Shown piece by piece: positions 40,444 to 49,151 of a stretch of DNA of 64,000 bases. The DNA comes from CAZKXU01 sp964556665 (GTDB lineage: Bacteria; Bdellovibrionota_C; UBA2361; CAZKXU01), in assembly GCA_964556665.1 (NCBI GenBank), contig CAZKXU010000003.1, positions 1 through 64,000 of the forward strand, read 5' to 3'. The notes below the pieces were generated by a model. It was not told where the DNA came from and made no database searches. It was given only the letters and a program-made list of their open reading frames with translations. Numbering within the stretch: the first letter of the stretch is position 1; each line of letters begins with the position of its first letter. Both the position numbers and the translations under genes were made by a program.

Positions 40444-40608
40444 GACAAAATAACGAAGCGGTATTTTGTCTGTCGGATTTTGACCATCCTTGGTCAAAAT
40501 CCTCCTCGAATGGCTTAAAACGGGTCCCGAAAGGCCCATTTTAAGCCATTCTCCGAGCCTGCGGCTCGGCTGGCCTATCAACAGTTCCTGTTCTTCAGGA
40601 CAGGAACT
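40444..40608. repeat. Five tandem hairpins between pnp and a convergent gene
   Basis: Stems: 40444-40452/40462-40470, 40475-40486/40491-40502 (12 perfect pairs, loop TCCT), 40508-40520/40539-40551 (13 pairs, inner GGG/CCC), 40553-40559/40563-40569, 40583-40591/40600-40608. They lie between convergent transcripts, where a bidirectional terminator is expected, but there is no T-run and five stems are far more than needed. The architecture matches 23173-23372; stem sequences differ. Confidence 0.85.
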
Positions 40609-41374
40609 ACATAGCTGCAAAGGCCGCACTTATTTCCGAAACATTTTCATACCGTTGCCGTGTATCTAGCGTCAGGGCTCGATTGATAATATCAAACGCC
40701 TGAAATGGCCAGTTACTGGCTCTCTTGCCGATAGGAGGAGGGGCTTTTACGGGTCGCTCCTTTAACTTCTGCATCTCATCAATATCAAAGGGAAGATGTC
40801 CAGTTGCCATCTGGTAAAGGATTACACCTAGCTGATAAATGTCTGAGCTTGCTGTGCGCCTTTCGATACTCAAGGGGTCAAGAAAGGGAAGCTCGTAAGG
40901 GAATGGCTCATTCCATAAAGGTGTAAGGCAGTATTCGGTCAATTTAAGATCGTCCTCCCCGCTGATTAATGAAGTTTCAGGAAGCAGCCGTCCGTGTGTC
41001 ATGCCTTGCTTATGTAGAGTATGCAGCCCGGCACAGATGGTAGCCGCAAACCGCTTGCCAAGCTCAAAGCTGATAAGCCTACCCTCTATGAGCGACAGTA
41101 GGCTTTGAGAGGGAAGAATGTCATAGCTAATTACTAGACGTTGTCCCTCCACGGAGATGAACTTTAGAGGAGCTAGTGGGCTTAGCTGAGTATTGGCTGG
41201 AAATAGAATCTTAGAAAATGCGGTAACATCTACAGTGCGTGGATATAATGATATTGTCTTTACGATCAGTGTACAGTCTGACTTAAGATCACGGGCCTTC
41301 CAGATGGATCCGGAGGGGACCTCTTCAATCAGCGAGACTGCCTCTAGCTCTCCTTGAACGATTACGGTTCTCAT
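40607..41374 (-). CDS. Serine/threonine kinase-like pseudokinase
   Basis: 255 aa with a protein kinase fold but dead catalytic motifs. The ATP-anchoring Lys39 (LIVKTI) is kept; the HRD loop reads HGRLLPETS (Asp replaced by Arg129, Asn by Thr134), and DFG reads EYC (146-148). The C-lobe is recognisable by SSDIYQLGVILYQMATGHLPF and the late ALTLDTRQRY. It is probably a binding or scaffold protein. There is no TM or extracellular sensor domain. It ends within the hairpin array and starts 6 bp after the cysteine synthase gene stop, forming a unit with it. Confidence 0.82.
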   Translation of the reverse strand: MRTVIVQGELEAVSLIEEVPSGSIWKARDLKSDCTLIVKTISLYPRTVDVTAFSKILFPANTQLSPLAPLKFISVEGQRLVISYDILPSQSLLSLIEGRLISFELGKRFAATICAGLHTLHKQGMTHGRLLPETSLISGEDDLKLTEYCLTPLWNEPFPYELPFLDPLSIERRTASSDIYQLGVILYQMATGHLPFDIDEMQKLKERPVKAPPPIGKRASNWPFQAFDIINRALTLDTRQRYENVSEISAAFAAM

Positions 41375-41380
41375 TTAGGG

Positions 41381-42355
41381 TTAAACTGAAAATCCATTCT
41401 CTTTCATCCAGCTGTCAGCTAGGAATTTTGAAACGTAACGTGAGCCAGAGTCAGTAAGAATAGTGACAACTGTCTTGCCCGGGCCTAATTTTATTGCTGT
41501 TTCTACCGCTGTATGAACGATCAATCCTGCCGCGCCGCCAACGAATAGCCCCTCTTCGCGCACAAGTCGTCGCGCCATTGCAAACGCCTGGGCATCGTTG
41601 ACCTGGTACATCTCGTCAATCACCGAAAAGTCCATAGCATCGCATAGGATATCTTCACCAACACCTTCTACTTTATAGACATGTGGAGGCGGCATTGTCT
41701 TTGTTTTAAAATATCCGTAGTGAACACTACCGAATGGATCTGCTCCTATTACTTTTATGTTTTTATTCTTTTCTTTCAGGAATCGACCTACACCTGAGAT
41801 TGTTCCTCCAGTTCCTGGTCCGGCAACGAAAGCATCTAAATTGCCATCTGTGTCGCTCCAGATCTCTTTGCCGGTGCTGTGGTAATGAGCCTCTATATTT
41901 TTCTTATTATGGTATTGGTTGACATAGAAGGCATTTGGGGTCTCGCGTGCGATCCGCTTTGCTGTTTCGACGTAGTGCTCTGGAGAATCACCCGGTACGT
42001 CTGTAGGAGTAATAACCACTTCAGCACCAAATGCTCTGAGCATATTCACCTTCTCCTTGCTCATTTTATCGGGCATAGTGAATATACACTTATAGCCGCG
42101 TACTGCTCCGATCATAGCCAGGGCTAGCCCTGTATTTCCAGAGGTATTTTCGACAATTGTGCCACCCGGCAAGAGTAGTCCCTCTTTCTCCGCCTCATTA
42201 ATTAGATGTAAGGCCATGCGGTCTTTGATAGACCCTGTTGGATTCATAAATTCGCACTTAACTAGGACCTTAGCTGCGTTCTTTCCTACTACCTTATTTA
42301 ACCTAACTAAAGGTGTTTTCCCAATGGCATCAAGAATGTTATCCTTTGTATTCAC
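41381..42355 (-). CDS. Cysteine synthase / cystathionine beta-synthase family enzyme
   Basis: 324-aa PLP enzyme. The PLP lysine is in NPTGSIKDR, the phosphate/substrate loop TSGNTGLAL, and the cofactor loop GTGGTISGVGRFLKE. The C-terminal region (VEGVGEDILCDAMDFSVID) is closer to cystathionine beta-synthase-type members than to CysK proper, but the regulatory CBS domains are absent. The reaction is therefore either O-acetylserine sulfhydrylation or beta-replacement with homocysteine. No cysE or sulfate genes are nearby. The pseudokinase gene follows directly. Confidence 0.88.
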   Translation of the reverse strand: MNTKDNILDAIGKTPLVRLNKVVGKNAAKVLVKCEFMNPTGSIKDRMALHLINEAEKEGLLLPGGTIVENTSGNTGLALAMIGAVRGYKCIFTMPDKMSKEKVNMLRAFGAEVVITPTDVPGDSPEHYVETAKRIARETPNAFYVNQYHNKKNIEAHYHSTGKEIWSDTDGNLDAFVAGPGTGGTISGVGRFLKEKNKNIKVIGADPFGSVHYGYFKTKTMPPPHVYKVEGVGEDILCDAMDFSVIDEMYQVNDAQAFAMARRLVREEGLFVGGAAGLIVHTAVETAIKLGPGKTVVTILTDSGSRYVSKFLADSWMKENGFSV

Positions 42356-42380
42356 AACAGTACTCCAGTAAATTCAGAAT

Positions 42381-43160
42381 ATGAAAAAAAGTTTCTGGCT
42401 AATAGTTTACCATACTGCAGCTGAATTAAGCATCGTACTATTGATCTGTCTGAGTCTGTTTTTTAATAGCTCAAATAACATTGTTTGGGGCGAGGCGGAA
42501 GGGAAGCTTACAGCGGATCTGATAGAAGAGGCACTAAAATCAGGTAAGTCTAGCAAAAAGGAAACTAAGCTCAAGGGGTACGGAGCATACCGCGGCAGGC
42601 TTATAGAATGGTGTAAGCAGTTGGAGAATGATGGCCGAAGGGAGCTTCTTTACCTGTCTCTTGTTGGAAAGGACGTGAAGGATCCTGAGTGTCTAGCCTG
42701 TAAAATGTTTTTTAAGTCAGTTATTTTAGCTTGTAAGCCAAAGGATGGAGCGCGTAAAATTAAAAAGAAAACGGATCATGAACATGCTCACGCTCATTCA
42801 GGAGATGAAGGCGAATTGAGTACGCCTGAGCCGACGAGTAAGGTTGTTTTCAAGCAGCGGGAGCCTACTGTCGCGACTGTTAAGGTAGCTGTTGAATTAT
42901 TTTCGGCTCTTTCAGAGGACAAGAACGCTTCTTATCACTTACAGGCACTAAAGAGACTACAGGTATTAATTTATGAACGCTGCCACTCTCCCGCAGAGAA
43001 AGAATATTTTTCGACTCTATGGGAGTATATCTATGGCCCATTTAAAGTGCTTGACCTGGAGCTCACAGAGAAGAAGCGTAGGATTGAGGAGCGTGGAGGA
43101 AAAGCATCTAAGCAAGAGAAGGCTGTGAAACAGAAGGAGGATGTGAATGAGATGTTTTAA
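42381..43160 (+). CDS. Secreted protein of unknown function with His-rich linker
   Basis: 259 aa with an N-terminal hydrophobic segment (about 14-30), a cysteine-containing central region (CLACKMFF, LACKPKDG), a histidine-rich stretch HEHAHAHSG near 135-142 that could bind metal, and a helical charged C terminus (KKRRIEERGGKASKQEK). No family recognised. The last 14 bp overlap the start of the TPR protein gene, so the three genes 42381-45953 are one translationally coupled operon. Confidence 0.6.
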   Translation: MKKSFWLIVYHTAAELSIVLLICLSLFFNSSNNIVWGEAEGKLTADLIEEALKSGKSSKKETKLKGYGAYRGRLIEWCKQLENDGRRELLYLSLVGKDVKDPECLACKMFFKSVILACKPKDGARKIKKKTDHEHAHAHSGDEGELSTPEPTSKVVFKQREPTVATVKVAVELFSALSEDKNASYHLQALKRLQVLIYERCHSPAEKEYFSTLWEYIYGPFKVLDLELTEKKRRIEERGGKASKQEKAVKQKEDVNEMF

Positions 43161-44904
43161 CACAGCTAGATTAGTAGGTTTGCTTCTGACACTTCTCTGT
43201 TTTTTTCTTCCAGAGATGGCGCTTGCTCAGTCTGACTTAGGCAGCTCAGCCGAGCTCACACCGACGGCTGTATCCATCTTGCCAGGTGCGCTTGAGGCAG
43301 AATGGGAAGAGGTGCTGAAAGTGCTTGATGCAGGGGATCTCAAGGTCATAAATGATAGCATCTTTAAGATAAGAGAGTTGGCAGATAGTCTTGGACAAGA
43401 ATCTTTAGAGGAGTACTCCTCACATCTTGTTGAGTTAGGACTTAAATCCTTAGCCGATAACGATCCTGATCGGGCCAGCTTTTTTTTGAGAAAAGCGTTG
43501 CAGCTGTCTCCAAGCTCTCCGCGTATTCTATTTACATCCCTTGGTCTTGCGTATGAAGTTGCTCCTGATCTCTTTTGGTCAGATTTATGGAAAGCCTTTA
43601 AGCAGGTATGGCATTACCCAGATCTCGTGTTGCTGACTTTGAAAAGAGTTATCTATCCGGCAGTTTGGTCACTGACAATTGGATTATATATCAGCCTAGC
43701 TCTTACTTTTGCTTTCATGATTAGGCCATTTGTAAGGAAAATTGCAGCCAAGTTGCCAATACATCTCCGTTTTGCGGCGCCTTTTATGGTGCTTGCTCTA
43801 ATATGTGTGCCTGTATTTTGGGGACCACTCTGGGCTGTTTTTGCTTGGGCCGTATTGCTTTTGTACTTTATTCCTGCTCAGCGCCGGATAGTTGCTTTTG
43901 CCGGTGTGATACTTCTTCTTTGGGGGATTTCTATCCCGCTTGCGCAGTCGATTGGCCGTTGGCTTGCTAACCCTGTAATTCAGGCTATGCTACAGGTTCA
44001 TAATGGAGCGCATAGTCCACATCACCGTAAGATTTTAGAGCAGCTTACTCAGGAGAGGCCATATGACGGGGTAGTTTATTACACCTATGGTTTGCTCCTT
44101 AGACATCTTGGAGATCTATCCGCAGCCGATGATGCCTTTGTTCGGGCGGAACTTAAGCTTGGAATACAACCCTATACTCTAGCGCAGCAAGGCGCGTTAG
44201 CATTCATTCGTGGAGACCTGGCTAGAGCAGCGGATTTTTATCTTCATGCGCAAAGATTAGGTATGAATTCGCCAGAGTTTCTACTTAATTTTTCAAAGCT
44301 TAGGTTTGAGCAGATGGATACTGCTGAAAGCCGTAGGTTGTTCGCGCTAGGTGCAAAAAAGGATCCGGAGCTTGCGGAGTCAATTAGGAACAGAGAGTTA
44401 GCCTTTGGAGTTAGGAGTAATTTGGCAATGGCAGAAATTCGACTACCTACAACGAAGATTATTTATGCAGCAATTCTGCCGGCATTAAAGCCCACAAGGA
44501 TTCACGATCTATTGGCAGATCGATTAATGCCAGGACTGACCTCTTTTGACATAAGCTCCCTCGGTGTATTTTTACTAGTTATCTCTTTTTTCCGTAATAC
44601 GAAGAAACATAAAAGTCGCTCTCATGGTTATTTTGGAGAATATGTCGCCTCTAGATTCTTGATTCTCTTTGCAAGAATAATTCCTGGCTCAGCCTTCATT
44701 CTTTCTGGATATATGATAGTTGGAGTATTATGCATCTCAGTGCTGATTTTTTTACTACTTCCCTTAATCGGCTGGCCGTTTGAATCTACGTGTATTTTTG
44801 AGGTTTTGCCTCAAACGCAAGGCATTTTAGCATTAATAGCAATTTGCTTTGCTGTGATTTTGTATAGTGCTTGGTTATGGCTTGAAGAGGAGGAGGAATG
44901 TTAG
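43147..44904 (+). CDS. TPR-containing membrane protein
   Basis: 585 aa: signal peptide (about 8-27), a helical region (45-140), membrane helices near 168-190, 205-225, 230-245 and 250-270, then tetratricopeptide-like repeats (about 285-430, for example YYTYGLLLRHLGDLSAADDAFVRAE and QQGALAFIRGDLARAADFYLHA in part), and further helices near 470, 515-545 and 560-580. It probably scaffolds an envelope complex. It overlaps both neighbours (14 bp and 7 bp). No named family recognised. Confidence 0.62.
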   Translation: MRCFNTARLVGLLLTLLCFFLPEMALAQSDLGSSAELTPTAVSILPGALEAEWEEVLKVLDAGDLKVINDSIFKIRELADSLGQESLEEYSSHLVELGLKSLADNDPDRASFFLRKALQLSPSSPRILFTSLGLAYEVAPDLFWSDLWKAFKQVWHYPDLVLLTLKRVIYPAVWSLTIGLYISLALTFAFMIRPFVRKIAAKLPIHLRFAAPFMVLALICVPVFWGPLWAVFAWAVLLLYFIPAQRRIVAFAGVILLLWGISIPLAQSIGRWLANPVIQAMLQVHNGAHSPHHRKILEQLTQERPYDGVVYYTYGLLLRHLGDLSAADDAFVRAELKLGIQPYTLAQQGALAFIRGDLARAADFYLHAQRLGMNSPEFLLNFSKLRFEQMDTAESRRLFALGAKKDPELAESIRNRELAFGVRSNLAMAEIRLPTTKIIYAAILPALKPTRIHDLLADRLMPGLTSFDISSLGVFLLVISFFRNTKKHKSRSHGYFGEYVASRFLILFARIIPGSAFILSGYMIVGVLCISVLIFLLLPLIGWPFESTCIFEVLPQTQGILALIAICFAVILYSAWLWLEEEEEC

Positions 44905-45953
44905 GCGTTCTCGACTCAGATAATTTAGCGCAGGTCTTAAGAGGGATATCTCAGAAGCGGAGGCAGGGAGTGTTAGAGCTTAAGTACCCTGAAAGTAGAT
45001 CTGAGATTGTCTTCGTTCAAGGTCGAATCGTAAATTTTATAATTAATGATCTATCCCCAAACTTAGAGATAGTAGAGCTACTCAAGGGAGCGGGACTGGT
45101 CTCTGAGGTGCCAGAAGGGCTTCCAGATCTTAAGCTTGAACAGCTGTTTGCTGAGCTTAATCGGCTAAACGGAAATTCACTCGATGAAACAACCTTTAAG
45201 AATCTCCTTAAGCATAGGGTGCTTGATAAACTTTATTCAATTGATCTGAGTACTGGGGCTTACTATTCATTCTCTGTCAAAATGGTTCAGTCGGAGGGCT
45301 CTTTTACTCCTAGTATTTCTGTAGGGCAGCTGTTACTTGATCTTGTGGCGCTTGAAGCGGACTCGCAGAAGATAGCAGAACTTTTTTCGGGTAAAGCAAA
45401 AATTGTTCGCTCTCTAGATACGGCTCCACAACTCTCTTCAGAGGTAGAGGAGTTAGTTTACAGATTGCTTGATGTGCCACTAACAGTGGGTGAACTAAAA
45501 TCACGATCTCTTCTCAGTAAATACCATCTTCAAGATGTATTAATCTCTTTACATTCAAAGGGATTAGTAAGATCTGCAGCAGTATTAGAAGAAAGATTAG
45601 CTTCCTCCCCTAAGAGAATTATTTTTGAAGAGAAGCTTTTTCAATCGATTGATAGTTCAATCGACAAAGTATTCAAGCAGGAAGAGGAAGAGCAGAGGCA
45701 GGATGAGAAAAATTCTCTAGAGGATAAACTGGACACCAGTCCAGCTGGTCAGCTTGATCATGTTATAGTTGATGAAGAGGAGGCGTCTCCATCAGAGCTG
45801 CCATCACTCAGAATTCGTATGGGATTATTTAGTATGCGCCTTTTAAGTCAAAACTGGCCGTTGCATACGACAGTATTTATCTTTCTAATCATAGTGATTG
45901 TTTGTCCGCTTGTTTATTGGGGCGAGATATTTCAGCTGCTAGGAGGATATTAG
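44898..45953 (+). CDS. DUF4388/PatA-like domain protein with C-terminal membrane anchor
   Basis: 351 aa. The N terminus (LDSDNLAQVLRGISQKRRQGVLELKYP, then EIVFVQGRIVNF) matches the DUF4388 pattern found in PatA-type response regulators and gliding or signalling proteins. A second helical/winged-helix-like region (about 175-240) and an acidic linker precede a single C-terminal helix (about 322-343). It has a 7-bp overlap with the TPR gene. It is probably cytoplasmic, anchored at the membrane, and part of the same complex. The role is unknown. Confidence 0.65.
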   Translation: MLGVLDSDNLAQVLRGISQKRRQGVLELKYPESRSEIVFVQGRIVNFIINDLSPNLEIVELLKGAGLVSEVPEGLPDLKLEQLFAELNRLNGNSLDETTFKNLLKHRVLDKLYSIDLSTGAYYSFSVKMVQSEGSFTPSISVGQLLLDLVALEADSQKIAELFSGKAKIVRSLDTAPQLSSEVEELVYRLLDVPLTVGELKSRSLLSKYHLQDVLISLHSKGLVRSAAVLEERLASSPKRIIFEEKLFQSIDSSIDKVFKQEEEEQRQDEKNSLEDKLDTSPAGQLDHVIVDEEEASPSELPSLRIRMGLFSMRLLSQNWPLHTTVFIFLIIVIVCPLVYWGEIFQLLGGY

Positions 45954-45957
45954 TGCA

Positions 45958-46167
45958 CTATCCTCTCTTGAAATGGGAAAAAAATATGAGGGCCTGCTGA
46001 TAAAACCAGAAAGAAAAACTTTCAAGCGTTGAATAAATTTCATCAATAAATAGAATATGTATATCTTTGCCGAGATATAGTGCTATGCCCTTGACTGCAC
46101 ACAGTGTTAATATAGCTAGAACGACTAACCTGAAGTGCTGCCCCAGTCCTTCCTCTCCAAATCCCAT
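45958..46167 (-). CDS. Short membrane protein, uncertain
   Basis: 69-aa frame with one clear hydrophobic helix (RLVVLAILTLCAVKGIALYL) and an aromatic C terminus (FSFWFYQQALIFF). It ends 4 bp from the convergent preceding gene and fills a gap that would otherwise be empty. No ribosome-binding site is clear. Plausible but unproven. The 170 bp to the next gene (46168-46337) shows nothing. Confidence 0.4.
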   Translation of the reverse strand: MGFGEEGLGQHFRLVVLAILTLCAVKGIALYLGKDIHILFIDEIYSTLESFSFWFYQQALIFFSHFKRG

Positions 46168-46337
46168 CTGTGCATATTCCTAATTTGTTATCATGTTGAC
46201 AACTAGTTAGTTTTCGTCCTGACAGGCAGAATCTAGTTAATATGCTGTTTTAAATTACAGGTAGATTTCTCAAGTTTGAAGTGATTTTCGACCGATATGT
46301 ATTATGAAGTCTATGATAGCTGATTAGGAAGATTTTC

Positions 46338-47081
46338 TTGGCAAAAAAGAAGATGGAAACAACACCTCTCGAGATCAAAAATACTACGGTTTTGGAGATA
46401 GGAGAGGATCTAAGTTATCTTTTGGCAGCAACTAGCACTTGCTATGAGGTGCTGCGTCAAATGGCTCCTCAAAGTAATCCAGTCATAGAGAGGTATATAC
46501 GTGAAATCGACGATGGGATTTTACGCGGAAGCAGATTGGCCGAAAAGATCGCTAAGTATAAAAAAAAGTGGAACAATGACGAGGAGGCTCCACAGCAACG
46601 GCATGTCAGTACCTGTCTCAAGGCGGCTGTTGACTATATCAATGTTAATTGGAGCGGGCCAATAAGTATTGATCTGCATATTACTAATGACAGTATTGCA
46701 AAGATTGAATACGCCGGACTGGTGCAGATAGTAGTAGGAGCTTGTATTAACTCCATAGAATCCATGGATGGTCAGGAGGAAAAAGACATTCTTATCTATC
46801 TTGATCAAATTTTCATTGATCCATACAACGACTTTGGCTTAGACGGGGGACGGCGCTACTGTAGGATTAGTATAATCGATCACGGCTATGGTATGTCAAA
46901 AGAGTTGATTGATCGACTCTTTGCTCCTTATGTATCGGAGGAGGATCAGGAAGTAAGGTCCTGTGTCGGGTCAAGCTTGTATCTAACAAAAAAAATGCTT
47001 GAAAAAGTAGGCGGGCGTATAATTTTAGAATCGATGCCAAATTGTGGGACAGCAGCGCATATCTTTGTTCCAGCACAGTGA
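46338..47081 (+). CDS. Histidine kinase-like ATPase domain protein without phosphoacceptor His
   Basis: 247 aa starting at TTG (AGGAAG upstream). Residues 115-245 are a HATPase_c domain with N-box VGACINSIESM, G1 DHGYGM, F-box LFAPY and G2 GSSLYLTKKML. The DHp-like helix that should carry H-D-F-N-N-L-L reads GEDLSYLLAAT, with Glu in the His position. It may be an ATPase or anti-sigma-like kinase, or dimerise with a complete kinase. There is no sensor domain and no response regulator next to it. Confidence 0.75.
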   Translation: MAKKKMETTPLEIKNTTVLEIGEDLSYLLAATSTCYEVLRQMAPQSNPVIERYIREIDDGILRGSRLAEKIAKYKKKWNNDEEAPQQRHVSTCLKAAVDYINVNWSGPISIDLHITNDSIAKIEYAGLVQIVVGACINSIESMDGQEEKDILIYLDQIFIDPYNDFGLDGGRRYCRISIIDHGYGMSKELIDRLFAPYVSEEDQEVRSCVGSSLYLTKKMLEKVGGRIILESMPNCGTAAHIFVPAQ

Positions 47082-47195
47082 TCAAATGTCTCGCAGTTTA
47101 AACAGGAAAAGGCACAGGGGTGAGTATAGCAGTTACTTTACACAAATAACCTCTAAGCAAAGCAGTATGTAATATGCTATCTTTCTAGCACTGAC

Positions 47196-49148
47196 ATGTG
47201 TGGCATTACCGGTATCTATAGAGAAGGTCTAGGCAATCTAGAAAATATTGTTTGCAATATGGCATCTGCAATCGCCTATCGCGGTCCAGATGATTATGGT
47301 ACTTGGGTTGAGCCTCAGGTGGGGCTCGCCTTTGGACATCGTAGACTATCAATTCTTGATCTTTCCCCCTTAGGTCATCAACCTATGCATTCTCAGAGTG
47401 GACGGTTTAGTATGGTGTATAACGGAGAAATTTATAATTTTCAGCATATTAAAGATGAGTTACTAGGATACGGACATAAATTTAAAGGCGGTAGCGATAC
47501 AGAGGTAATGTTGGCTGCCTTCGAACAGTGGGGCATAGAAGAAGCTGTACGCAAGTTTAACGGCATGTTTGTCTTTGCAGTATGGGATATTAAGCAGCGT
47601 GAGTTAATACTGGGGAGGGATCGACTTGGCGTGAAGCCACTCTACTATGGTTGGACCGGCAAAAACTTTCTTTTTGCCTCGGAGCTTAAGGCTTTTAAGG
47701 CAGCACCGGAATCTGAACTGATTATCAATAGAGAAGCCGTTGTGGCACTTTTATTTTATGGATATATACCGGCTCCGCAATCTATATATCGAGGCATCTA
47801 TAAGCTTCTTCCAGGCACAATTTTACGGTTGCCTCTACCATTACTGCAAAGGAGTGCTGATTTTTGCGCGCTAAGCTCACCCAAACAGTATTGGAGCGCA
47901 GAGAGCGCTGCTTTCAATGGCCTAAATGCTCCTATGAGTTTGCCTGACGAGGAGATCTTAGAGCATTTAGATTCCCTGCTTAAAGATGCTACTAAAATAA
48001 GGATGATTGCAGATGTGCCTTTGGGCGTATTTCTTTCGGGTGGAATCGACTCCTCTCTCGTAACTAGTTTGATGCAGCAGCAGAGTGCTGTGCCAGTCAG
48101 AAGCTTCTCCATAGGCTTTCGAGAGCAGGGATATGATGAGGCACAATTTGCAAAAAGAGTTGCAGAACATCTTGGCACTGCGCACACTGAATTTTATTTA
48201 GACTCAAAAGAAGCCCAGCAGGTGGTGTATAAATTAGGAGCTATGTTTGATGAACCTTTTGCAGACGCATCAGCTATACCGACATATCTTGTTTCAAAAC
48301 TTGCGCGTGAGCATGTTACGGTAGCGCTAGCAGGCGATGCAGGAGATGAGCTATTTTGTGGATACTCTCGCTATATGGGAGCTGAGCGATTCTGGCGAAT
48401 AAAGCAACACATCCCTAGTATCTTACGTGGAACAGCTAGCATAGGCTTGCGTGCGATACCAGCGAATGTCTGGAGTACGCTTTTGACACCGTTAATTCCG
48501 TTACTGCCTGATGGGTTTAGTTTTAAGAGCCCTGGAGAAAAATTGCATAAGCTTAGTCGTTTGTTGGGCATTACTGATCAGGTCGATTTCTACCGCAGCC
48601 TTACAGCTCACTGGGAGGAGGCTGCTCAGATGGTTAAGGGTGCTGGTGCAATCATAGAGGTGCAGGTACATAACACGCAGTCATTGAATCTGCTTAGCTA
48701 TATGATGTTACAGGATCTTGTTCATTATCTACCGTATGATATATTGACCAAGGTTGACCGCACTTCTATGGCTGTTTCGCTTGAAGCGCGTGGCCCTTTT
48801 CTTGACTATCGTGTTGTAGAGTTTGCTTGGAGATTACCAAGAGCTACCATGCTTTGGGGTGGACGTAGTAAGGGCATACTCCGCAAGCTTTTGGCGCGTT
48901 ATGTACCAAGCGCGCTCTTCGAGCGACCCAAAATGGGGTTTGCAGTACCACTAGCTGGATGGTTACGTGAAGATTTAAAGGATTGGGCAGCAGGACTTCT
49001 AGATCGGAAACGGCTGGAAGCAGATGGATTTTTTGAGAGTCAGGCAATCGTTCGTAGATGGGAGGAGCATCAATCCGGCAAACGAGATTGGCAGAATTAT
49101 CTTTGGGATATACTTATGTTTCAGGCGTGGTTGGACGAGAATAAATAG
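47196..49148 (+). CDS. asnB: Asparagine synthase (glutamine-hydrolysing)
   Basis: 650 aa with an N-terminal class II glutaminase domain (nucleophile Cys2, MCGITGIY; VYNGEIYNF; GGSDTEVMLAAF) and a C-terminal synthetase domain with the ATP pyrophosphatase motif FLSGGIDSSLV near residue 283. AsnB paralogs of this kind are frequent in polysaccharide loci and may amidate a uronic acid rather than make free asparagine. Here it is three bases ahead of a UDP-uronic acid dehydrogenase gene, which supports sugar amidation as an inference. Confidence 0.93.
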   Translation: MCGITGIYREGLGNLENIVCNMASAIAYRGPDDYGTWVEPQVGLAFGHRRLSILDLSPLGHQPMHSQSGRFSMVYNGEIYNFQHIKDELLGYGHKFKGGSDTEVMLAAFEQWGIEEAVRKFNGMFVFAVWDIKQRELILGRDRLGVKPLYYGWTGKNFLFASELKAFKAAPESELIINREAVVALLFYGYIPAPQSIYRGIYKLLPGTILRLPLPLLQRSADFCALSSPKQYWSAESAAFNGLNAPMSLPDEEILEHLDSLLKDATKIRMIADVPLGVFLSGGIDSSLVTSLMQQQSAVPVRSFSIGFREQGYDEAQFAKRVAEHLGTAHTEFYLDSKEAQQVVYKLGAMFDEPFADASAIPTYLVSKLAREHVTVALAGDAGDELFCGYSRYMGAERFWRIKQHIPSILRGTASIGLRAIPANVWSTLLTPLIPLLPDGFSFKSPGEKLHKLSRLLGITDQVDFYRSLTAHWEEAAQMVKGAGAIIEVQVHNTQSLNLLSYMMLQDLVHYLPYDILTKVDRTSMAVSLEARGPFLDYRVVEFAWRLPRATMLWGGRSKGILRKLLARYVPSALFERPKMGFAVPLAGWLREDLKDWAAGLLDRKRLEADGFFESQAIVRRWEEHQSGKRDWQNYLWDILMFQAWLDENK

Positions 49149-49151
49149 GGT

